Of a stretch of 64,000 bases of DNA, positions 8,965 to 15,496 are shown piece after piece. Location of the stretch: the NCBI GenBank assembly GCA_002360635.1, contig DEQW01000001.1, positions 1-64,000 on the forward strand, read 5' to 3'. Position numbers and translations under genes: made by a program. The notes beneath the pieces are model-generated. The model searched no databases, was not told the origin of the DNA, and worked only from the letters and a program-made list of their open reading frames with translations. The DNA comes from Flavobacteriaceae bacterium UBA3356 (GTDB lineage: Bacteria > Bacteroidota > Bacteroidia > Flavobacteriales > Flavobacteriaceae). Positions within the stretch are counted from its first letter, which is position 1. Each line of letters starts with the position of its first letter.

Positions 8965-8996
8965 AATAGAACAGTTTGAATGCTACTTACCCTACC
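8965..8996 (-). promoter_or_regulatory. Putative ECF-sigma promoter, site B
   Basis: On the minus strand: GGTAGGGTA (8996-8988), 13 nt, CTGTTCTATT (8974-8965), ending 25 nt before the start codon of the 509-residue lipoprotein gene. The same two boxes at identical spacing occur at 11396-11427 and 11992-12023. The arrangement fits the -35/-10 pair of an ECF sigma factor. Confidence 0.6.
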
Positions 8997-9019
8997 TTTT
9001 CTTTAAAAAACAATTCCAT

Positions 9020-9054
9020 AAAAAAACCACCCTTTAAATCAAGGATGGTTTTTA
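9020..9054 (-). terminator. Terminator of the lipoprotein pair
   Basis: On the minus strand AACCATCCTT and AAGGGTGGTT pair (one G-U) around a 6-nt loop, followed by a run of seven T. It lies after the stop of the 164-residue lipoprotein and before the promoter of the 509-residue one, so the two units are separate. Confidence 0.8.
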
Positions 9055-9080
9055 AAACAAAAATCAAAAGGCTTTTGGGG

Positions 9081-9575
9081 TTAAATCTTCTCAAAAATTA
9101 AATTATCGGTTCCGCCATTACCGCCACTCACATCGATTAATTCAATTTTTGAATTGCTTGCAGAGACAAGGTCCCAATCATCATTTAAATCTTCAAAATC
9201 ATTAGTTTCCGGAACATCAAAAAAGAGGTTGAAATTAATATCATTGGAGCTGCCATCGTCATCATCTGATGAGTTACTGCTATCGTTTACAGACCAAGTT
9301 CCTGAAACAGACAACTCATCTCTGTTTGCTATAACTGTTCCGTCGCTATTAAAAGTAAAAACAAAGCCGTTAAAGTCTGATGTTTCATCATCACCAGAGT
9401 CTATAAATTGCGTTATTCTCCACGTTCCCGTTTGTGCAATTTCTGTGGTTTGGTTTGCGCTGGTGTCATTTTGGTTATTGTCATTATTATTATCATCTCC
9501 AGAACAACTGGCCACAGTCACCACATACATAATGATTGTAAGGATACTTGTTATTTTCATTTTCATAAATTTCAT
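9081..9575 (-). CDS. Single-repeat acidic lipoprotein
   Basis: A 164-residue lipoprotein with a lipobox ending at Cys24 (TVASC) and an Asp/Asn-rich linker (GDDNNNDNNQND). It carries one copy of the acidic repeat found three times in each neighbouring lipoprotein: GTWRITQFIDSGDDETSDF, FVFTFNSDG, VSGTW, EDLNDDWDL, then SGGNGGTDNL.FEK. It starts 27 nt after the 590-residue lipoprotein gene ends, so the two form one transcription unit from site A at 11396-11427. It may be the minimal unit from which the larger proteins grew, or a processed partner. Met4 and Met6 are alternative starts. Confidence 0.8.
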   Translation of the reverse strand: MKFMKMKITSILTIIMYVVTVASCSGDDNNNDNNQNDTSANQTTEIAQTGTWRITQFIDSGDDETSDFNGFVFTFNSDGTVIANRDELSVSGTWSVNDSSNSSDDDDGSSNDINFNLFFDVPETNDFEDLNDDWDLVSASNSKIELIDVSGGNGGTDNLIFEKI

Positions 9576-9602
9576 AATTTTTAAATATATTATACCAGGT
9601 TA

Positions 9603-11375
9603 TTAATTCTTTTTAAAAGTTAATGTGTCTTCAATATTCCCATCACTATCACGGATAATAAATGTTACCGAAGTTTCAGAAAACTGAAGCACTTTATAAT
9701 CATCATCGTCAGCATCGTTAATTGGACTGTCCATGTCAAATTCAAAATTTAACTCCTCGCCAACAACCGAAACAATCCATATTCCATCAACGTTTTCTGA
9801 GCCATTGCTGGCTGTTACGGTTTGGTTTGAGAAGAATGTAAAGTCGTAGCCGCTAAAAACGTCAGTCTCATTATCGCCATCCTCTAAAAATGTGTCCACA
9901 TACCAAGTTCCAGCTTGTAAAATATCTCTCAGCTCTTGTGGGTCGGGGTCATTTCCTCCACCACCGCCATTAGGTTCACGCTCGAAGGTTAAAAGATCTG
10001 TTTCACTTCCGCCACTGCTTTCGTCACTTAGCCTAATTATCACTTGTGAAGATTCCAATACGTCCCAATCGTCGTTTAGATCTTCAAAAGGATCATCGCT
10101 TCCTGAATTTTCAAAGTTTAAAATAAGCTCTAAACCATTATCATCATCTTCAATAGACCAGAAGCCATTTACCGTTTCAGAAGAGCTTACAGCCGTTGCT
10201 GAACCATTTGTAAAAAAGCTGAATTCATACCCGTCATAATCAGTTGTATCATCATCGTCATCATCTTGAAATAAAGTGACAAACCAGCTTCCTGTGGTTA
10301 GGTTTTCAATTAAGATGTTTATCTCTTCGTTATTTCCACCTGTATTTGGTGAGCGTTCAAAGGTTAGGTAATCTACACTTCCGTCACTGCCACTTACATC
10401 TTTCAAACGAATGATTTCTGAAGTACCTTCAATAATTTCCCAATCTTCATCCAATTCATTAAAAGGGTCGTTGGCTCCGAAGAAAAGTTCTAATTCTGGT
10501 GTACTGCTTGTAGTCAGTTTCCAAGTTCCAGGTACTATATTCGTACCGTTTGTTGCTTGTGCAGTACTATCCGTGGCAAAGGTAAATTCATACCCTTCAA
10601 AATCACTGGTTTCATCAAAATCATCAAAATAATAGGTTACGTACCAACTTCCGGTGGTTAGGTTTTCTTCAAATTCACTAAGCCCCCCTTCGTCTTCATC
10701 TTCACAATTTGCATTAGCTAAGATATCTTCCAATTCCTGATTACTGTTAACCGCAACAGTAGTTCCATCTTGCAAAATCACCGAAATAGGGAAATCGATG
10801 CTAATAATATCATCTCCATCTAAATTAAACAACAGTAAGTATAATTCAATATCATTATCGATAGTTACGGTTCCAGTTTGTTCGTCATTGGAATTATAAG
10901 TAAATACGGTAATTGGGTATACAAAATCGACACAATCTATTTCAGACTCGCCTTGGCAAACTGCAATAAGCGCATCCAATTCTGCTTGGTCATTTATTTC
11001 AACCTCTGAAAAATCTTGAAGAATAAGGGTTATAGGGAATACAATTTCAAGCGTATCGGTATCGTTGGGGAATTGATCAAAAATAGCTTGAATCAAAGGA
11101 ATATCGGTTTCGCTTTCCAACACCACTTCTTGTCCGTTGGCAATCACAGTTGCTGGATATTTAACCTGTGTGCAACTGTTACCGTCAATTATATCATCAT
11201 TGCTCCCTGGGTTTTGTGAGGTACGGAGCAGTAAATTGGTTAAAGTAGAGTTTGAAGTAATGGTTTCATCTTGGTCAGTTTCATCAATAAACTCGGTTTC
11301 CTCTTTTTGGCACGAGGTTAGAAATAATCCAAAACAGAGGATTAAAAAGGTATATAAAGTAATTTTTCTTTTCAT
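9603..11375 (-). CDS. Surface lipoprotein with two 'YP' domains and three acidic repeats
   Basis: A 590-residue lipoprotein if started at the ATG at 11373-11375. A longer in-frame TTG start at 11405 would lie inside the proposed promoter and would put ten residues before the signal peptide. Lipobox LFLTSC, Cys22. Two cysteine-bounded ~75-residue domains (about 67-140 and 147-224, each with YP.TV and FPI..ILQD blocks) are followed by three acidic repeats (about 235-342, 352-468, 480-590), joined by Gly-rich linkers. The third repeat has diverged most. The domain plan matches the 509-residue paralogue with one more YP domain. It faces the ECF sigma gene head to head, with divergent promoters. 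Confidence 0.85.
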   Translation of the reverse strand: MKRKITLYTFLILCFGLFLTSCQKEETEFIDETDQDETITSNSTLTNLLLRTSQNPGSNDDIIDGNSCTQVKYPATVIANGQEVVLESETDIPLIQAIFDQFPNDTDTLEIVFPITLILQDFSEVEINDQAELDALIAVCQGESEIDCVDFVYPITVFTYNSNDEQTGTVTIDNDIELYLLLFNLDGDDIISIDFPISVILQDGTTVAVNSNQELEDILANANCEDEDEGGLSEFEENLTTGSWYVTYYFDDFDETSDFEGYEFTFATDSTAQATNGTNIVPGTWKLTTSSTPELELFFGANDPFNELDEDWEIIEGTSEIIRLKDVSGSDGSVDYLTFERSPNTGGNNEEINILIENLTTGSWFVTLFQDDDDDDTTDYDGYEFSFFTNGSATAVSSSETVNGFWSIEDDDNGLELILNFENSGSDDPFEDLNDDWDVLESSQVIIRLSDESSGGSETDLLTFEREPNGGGGGNDPDPQELRDILQAGTWYVDTFLEDGDNETDVFSGYDFTFFSNQTVTASNGSENVDGIWIVSVVGEELNFEFDMDSPINDADDDDYKVLQFSETSVTFIIRDSDGNIEDTLTFKKN

Positions 11376-11395
11376 GGTTAAGCTCGGTTTGTGTA

Positions 11396-11427
11396 AGTGA
11401 AACAAGTTAGTACAAAAATACCCTACC
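11396..11427 (-). promoter_or_regulatory. Putative ECF-sigma promoter, site A
   Basis: On the minus strand: GGTAGGGTA (11427-11419), 13 nt, TTGTTTCACT (11405-11396), ending 20 nt before the ATG of the 590-residue lipoprotein gene. Same boxes and spacing as sites B and C. It directly abuts the divergent promoter of the sigma-factor gene at 11428-11459. Confidence 0.6.
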
Positions 11428-11459
11428 TTGATTATAAAACTTTTTTTTGAATATATTTG
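11428..11459 (+). promoter_or_regulatory. Housekeeping-type promoter of the ECF sigma gene
   Basis: TTG (11428-11430), 21 nt, TATATTTG (11452-11459): a good match to the Bacteroidota primary sigma promoter (TTTG, 19-21 nt, TAnnTTTG), 22 nt before the ATG. This suggests the sigma factor is made by the housekeeping polymerase and not by itself. Confidence 0.6.
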
Positions 11460-11481
11460 ACAGGCATACAGCTACTTCTAT

Positions 11482-11991
11482 ATGGATAAAAATACTACAA
11501 TTTGCAACGAAAATACTTTCAACAAAGTATATAAGGAGCATGGAAAGGCTATTTGGCGGTTTATCTATTTTAAATGTGGTAACGAGGCACAGGCGGAAGA
11601 TTTGGTACAAGATGCTTTTATAAAACTTTGGAAAAACTGTGCTAAAGTGCCCGTAGAAAAAGCAAAATCATTTTTATACACCATCACCAACAATGCTTTT
11701 TTGAACGAAGTGGCCCATAAAAAGGTAGTGTTGAAACATGCCAAACATCAACCCGACAAAGTGGAACACCAATCCCCTCAGTTTTTGTTGGAAGAAAAGC
11801 AATATCACGAAAAATTACAACATGCTATCGCCAATTTAACCGAAGCTCAGCGCACCGCCTTTTTATTAAACAGAATTGAAGGAAAAAAATATAAGGAGAT
11901 AGCTGAAATTTTGGATATTTCAGTAAAAGCGGTTGAAAAACGAATGAGTTTAGCTTTAAAATCGCTTCGGAAAGAAATAGGTGATATTTAA
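11482..11991 (+). CDS. ECF sigma factor (FecI/RpoE-like)
   Basis: A 169-residue extracytoplasmic-function sigma factor. Region 2 spans about 15-85, with the core-binding helix pattern 'AEDLVQDAFIKLWKN' and promoter-melting residues after it. Region 4 spans about 105-160, with 'LTEAQRTAFLLNRIEGKKYKEIAEIL' in part followed by a helix-turn-helix 'SVKAVEKRMSLALKSLRKE'. It is followed by a FecR anti-sigma gene and an STN-type TonB receptor, the classic surface-signalling order. Its probable targets are the three sites sharing GTAGGGTA-N13-yTGTTyyAyT, one of which lies just past its own stop codon. Confidence 0.93.
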   Translation: MDKNTTICNENTFNKVYKEHGKAIWRFIYFKCGNEAQAEDLVQDAFIKLWKNCAKVPVEKAKSFLYTITNNAFLNEVAHKKVVLKHAKHQPDKVEHQSPQFLLEEKQYHEKLQHAIANLTEAQRTAFLLNRIEGKKYKEIAEILDISVKAVEKRMSLALKSLRKEIGDI

Positions 11992-12023
11992 AGTAGGGTA
12001 AAATACAATTAAGCTGTTTTACT
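11992..12023 (+). promoter_or_regulatory. Putative ECF-sigma promoter, site C
   Basis: AGTAGGGTA (11992-12000), 13 nt, CTGTTTTACT (12014-12023), directly after the sigma-factor stop codon and 16 nt before the FecR ATG at 12040. It shares both boxes and the exact spacing with sites A and B. It would let the anti-sigma and receptor genes be induced separately from the sigma gene. Confidence 0.6.
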
Positions 12024-12039
12024 GTTGAAACGTACTATT

Positions 12040-12948
12040 ATGGAAAAAGACTACGCATTGCATAAATACCTGAACGGCACTGCTACTCAAGAAGAAATTG
12101 AGCAGCTTAAGGCCGATCCTGAATATGCATCTTATATAAAAATTGCCAAAACCACCCAAGGTTTCGACGCGCCAGACTTTGATGAAGAAGCGACGTTTAA
12201 CGCTATTTCTGAAAAATTAAAACAAAAACCAAAGGTTAAAAAATTAAACCCTTGGGCTACGGTTTTAAAGATAGCCGCTGTATTTGCTGTGCTATTTGCT
12301 GGTTATTTATACATCGATTCATTAGGGACTACTATTTCAACTTCAGTTGCCGAAAAACAAAACTTCAGTTTACCGGATGGTTCTGAAGTTGCTTTAAACG
12401 CTAATTCTACTATTGAATACAATAAAAACAAGTGGGACAACAACCGAGAACTAGAACTCAATGGAGAAGCTTATTTTAAGGTTACCAAAGGAAACACGTT
12501 TACCGTACAGACTAAAAATGGAGCTGTAACCGTTTTAGGAACACAGTTTAACGTATTTGCACGTGATAAAAAGTTACAAGTAAATTGTTACGAAGGATTG
12601 GTAAGCGTTGCCTTTAACGACACCCTTATTAAACTATCTGCTGGTAAAAACTTACAAATAAAAAATGGCACCTTAGTAACAGAGGGCCAAAGTATTGCTA
12701 AGGCACCCTCTTGGATTGATAATGAAAGTAGCTTTGAAAATGCTACGTTGGAAACCGTCTTGAACGAATTAAAAAGGCATTATCCCATAACCATAGATGC
12801 ATCTGAAGATTTAAAAAATAAGCGATTTTCGGGTAGTTTTACCCATAACGATCTTGATCTTGCTTTACAATTAATTTGTGACCCATTAAACCTAACCTAT
12901 ACGATAGAAAAAGACCAGGTAACTATATATGCAACGAAAAACAAGTAA
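12040..12948 (+). CDS. FecR-family anti-sigma factor
   Basis: A 302-residue inner-membrane regulator. The start at 12040 (ATG) is chosen because an in-frame TTG at 12025 lies right behind the proposed -10 box. Residues 1-70 are cytoplasmic and should hold the sigma factor. A single transmembrane helix spans about 74-92. The periplasmic FecR domain (about 100-200, with LPDGSEV.LNA.S and VLGTQFNV) should receive the signal from the receptor's STN domain. The C-terminal domain (about 230-298) is of the DUF4974 type usual in Bacteroidota. Its 3' end overlaps the TonB receptor gene by 20 nt, so the two are probably translationally coupled. Confidence 0.92.
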   Translation: MEKDYALHKYLNGTATQEEIEQLKADPEYASYIKIAKTTQGFDAPDFDEEATFNAISEKLKQKPKVKKLNPWATVLKIAAVFAVLFAGYLYIDSLGTTISTSVAEKQNFSLPDGSEVALNANSTIEYNKNKWDNNRELELNGEAYFKVTKGNTFTVQTKNGAVTVLGTQFNVFARDKKLQVNCYEGLVSVAFNDTLIKLSAGKNLQIKNGTLVTEGQSIAKAPSWIDNESSFENATLETVLNELKRHYPITIDASEDLKNKRFSGSFTHNDLDLALQLICDPLNLTYTIEKDQVTIYATKNK

Positions 12949-15487
12949 CCAAGCGTTTCCATTCGTTTTGATCATATGTTTTTTCTTTAGTCTTTCTATT
13001 TTTGGGCAGACTGAAGGAAAGAAATCTTTGTTTGCAGTTATACAACAATTGGAAGAACAGCACAACATCCGTTTTTCCTATGTTCCAGATGAAATCTCAG
13101 ATATATCGGTTACAGTTCCTGAAAAAACCGATTCGCTTCAAGATGTCCTTACTCAATTAAACAATCAAACCCCTTTACGGTTTACACTTTTGGACGATAG
13201 ATATGTAACTGTAGTATCGCCACAACGAAAAAATAACTACTGCGGAAGAATCATTTCTGCTGAAACTGGCGAACCTTTAGAAGAAGCCAATATAGTTGTA
13301 AAAAATTTTAAATTTTCTACAGTAAGTACCGCAGAAGGTTTTTTCACCATCCCTAGAAAAGTTCCTTCTGATGGGTTTATTACTATTAGCCACCTTGGTT
13401 ATCACACCATAAATCTCTCAATAAATCAATTGAATGCAGCCTGTCCAACGATTATGATCCACTCAAAATCTACAGCTCTTGACGAGGTTTATATTCAGAC
13501 TTATTTAGTGCAGGGAGTCAGTAAAAAAACCGATGGTTCAATTACTTTAAACACCGAAAATTTCGGGTTGTTACCAGGGCAAGTGGAGAACGACGTATTA
13601 CAGATTTCGCAAGCCTTGCCAGGTGTGGAAAGTGCAGATGAAACCATATCAAACATCAACATTCGTGGCGGAACACATGACGAAAACCTATTGCTTTGGG
13701 ACGATATAAAAATGTACCAAAGCGGTCATTTTTTTGGGTTGATTTCTGCTTTTAACCCAGACCTTACCAAACAGGTTTCCATTTATAAAAATGGTACACC
13801 ACCCCGTTTTGGTGAAAGTGTTTCTGGAGTAATTGATATGCGCTCAAAAAACACGGTAACTGAAGATTTTTCAGGAGGTGTGGGCTTAAATTTAATTAAC
13901 GGAAGTGCGTTTGCAGATATTCCCCTTTCTGATAGAGCAAGTATTCAAATTTCAGGCAGGCATTCTCTCTCTTTTTTAGAAACCCCAGTTTATAATACAT
14001 ACTCTGAACGTATATTTCAGGATACCGAAATCACAAACATTGAAAATCCAGAAAACGAAACGGAAATTAATGCCGATGAAGATTTCAATTTCTATGATTT
14101 TAGCACAAAACTACTTTGGGATATTTCAGAAAAAGATGCCATCAGGGTAAATATCCTAACCATAGACAACTCGTTGGACTTTACTGAAAGTATTGACGGT
14201 TCCAATCAGTCAAAAACCAGTGAATTGCAACAACGAAGCCTTGTTGGAGGTGTTTCTTGGAACCGAAACTGGAGTGACCGTTTTGAAACAACAGCTTTGC
14301 TTTATGGCTCGTATTATCTATTAAGTGCTACGAACAAAGACCTTTTTACCACCCAACAGCAATTTCAGGAAAACGAAGTATTAGAAGATGGGGCAAAGAT
14401 TGATTCGCGTTTCACTTTTTCTGAAAAAATCAAACTACAATCTGGATATCAATTTTCAGAAATTGGTATCGGAAACACACAAGACGTAAACATTCCTCGC
14501 TTTAGAACCTATAATAAAGAGGTGTTGCGAACGCATTCTGTTTTTTCAAATGTAACTTACACACCCAATCAACAAAACACCGTTATCAATGCTGGTGTAC
14601 GAGCTTCCTATTTCGACAAGTTTGAGGAGTTTTTAATAGAACCCAGATTGAGCATCCACCAAAAATTGGGTAACGGGTTTTCAGCTGAAGCAATGGGTGA
14701 ATATAAAAGCCAGACAACTACTCAGCGCATCGATTTTGAAAGTGACTTTTTAGGCGTTGAAAAAAGACGCTGGGTGTTAGCAAATAATGACAACGTTCCT
14801 ATTCTCGAAAGCAAACAAGCTTCGCTTGGTTTTGGGTATGACAAAAATAATTGGTTAGTTACGCTAGAAGGGTTCTATAAAAAAGTTTCAGGAATTACCA
14901 CTTCTAATCAAGGGTTTCAAAACCAGTTTCAGTTTGTAAAAGCAACTGGGAATTACACGGCTAATGGCTTAGAGTTTGTTTTTAATAAAAAAGCACGAAG
15001 ATTTAGCACTTGGGTTAGTTACTTGTTTATGCAAAACGATTATACTTTTGAAACACTTATCCCTTCGGAATTTCCAAACAATATTGATATTCGGCATTCG
15101 GCAACCGTTGCTGGTTCATATTCTTTAAATAAGTTTAAACTGGCTTTAGGCATCAATTGGCATAGCGGAAAACCATATACCATTCCTGTTCTTGGTGAGG
15201 AAATTATTGAAGTAAATGGTCAAGATGCGATACAATATGATATCCCTAACAACGAACGCCTTCCCGACTATTTTAGAGCTGACTTTTCAGCAGAATACCT
15301 TTGGGGAATTTCTCAACGTGTAGATGCTAAAATCAATGTCGCTGTGCTCAACCTTTTAAACAAGGAAAACACATTGAACATTCGCTATGCTTTGGACGCA
15401 GACGATGCAGGTGAAAGCCGAGTTAATCAAGTGGAAGAAATATCGTTAGGGCTTACACCTAATATTTCAATACAAGTATTGTTTTAA
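12929..15487 (+). CDS. TonB-dependent receptor with STN signalling domain
   Basis: An 852-residue outer-membrane receptor. Order: signal peptide (about 1-27), STN domain (about 33-90, LFAVIQQLEEQ..RFSYVPDE, then VTVPEKTDSLQDVLTQL), a carboxypeptidase-regulatory-like domain (about 98-175, GRIISAETGEPLEEANI), a plug (about 200-310, ISQALPGVES, NIRGGTHDENLLLWD) and a 22-strand-type barrel ending in Phe. The STN domain signals through FecR to the ECF sigma factor when substrate binds. No SusD-type partner is adjacent. The divergent repeat lipoproteins are the only outer-surface candidates. The substrate is not evident from the sequence. It converges with argS, 9 nt apart. Confidence 0.93.
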   Translation: MQRKTSNQAFPFVLIICFFFSLSIFGQTEGKKSLFAVIQQLEEQHNIRFSYVPDEISDISVTVPEKTDSLQDVLTQLNNQTPLRFTLLDDRYVTVVSPQRKNNYCGRIISAETGEPLEEANIVVKNFKFSTVSTAEGFFTIPRKVPSDGFITISHLGYHTINLSINQLNAACPTIMIHSKSTALDEVYIQTYLVQGVSKKTDGSITLNTENFGLLPGQVENDVLQISQALPGVESADETISNINIRGGTHDENLLLWDDIKMYQSGHFFGLISAFNPDLTKQVSIYKNGTPPRFGESVSGVIDMRSKNTVTEDFSGGVGLNLINGSAFADIPLSDRASIQISGRHSLSFLETPVYNTYSERIFQDTEITNIENPENETEINADEDFNFYDFSTKLLWDISEKDAIRVNILTIDNSLDFTESIDGSNQSKTSELQQRSLVGGVSWNRNWSDRFETTALLYGSYYLLSATNKDLFTTQQQFQENEVLEDGAKIDSRFTFSEKIKLQSGYQFSEIGIGNTQDVNIPRFRTYNKEVLRTHSVFSNVTYTPNQQNTVINAGVRASYFDKFEEFLIEPRLSIHQKLGNGFSAEAMGEYKSQTTTQRIDFESDFLGVEKRRWVLANNDNVPILESKQASLGFGYDKNNWLVTLEGFYKKVSGITTSNQGFQNQFQFVKATGNYTANGLEFVFNKKARRFSTWVSYLFMQNDYTFETLIPSEFPNNIDIRHSATVAGSYSLNKFKLALGINWHSGKPYTIPVLGEEIIEVNGQDAIQYDIPNNERLPDYFRADFSAEYLWGISQRVDAKINVAVLNLLNKENTLNIRYALDADDAGESRVNQVEEISLGLTPNISIQVLF

Positions 15488-15496
15488 AAGAACAAC

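Noticed and set aside
7410..11375. Repeats as a CRISPR array or mobile element
   Set aside because: The repeats are ~110-codon protein modules in intact reading frames, with no short constant repeat and spacer pattern.
11376..11405. Longer N-terminus of the large repeat lipoprotein (start at 11405)
   Set aside because: The TTG start falls inside the proposed promoter and puts ten extra residues before a normal lipoprotein signal peptide.
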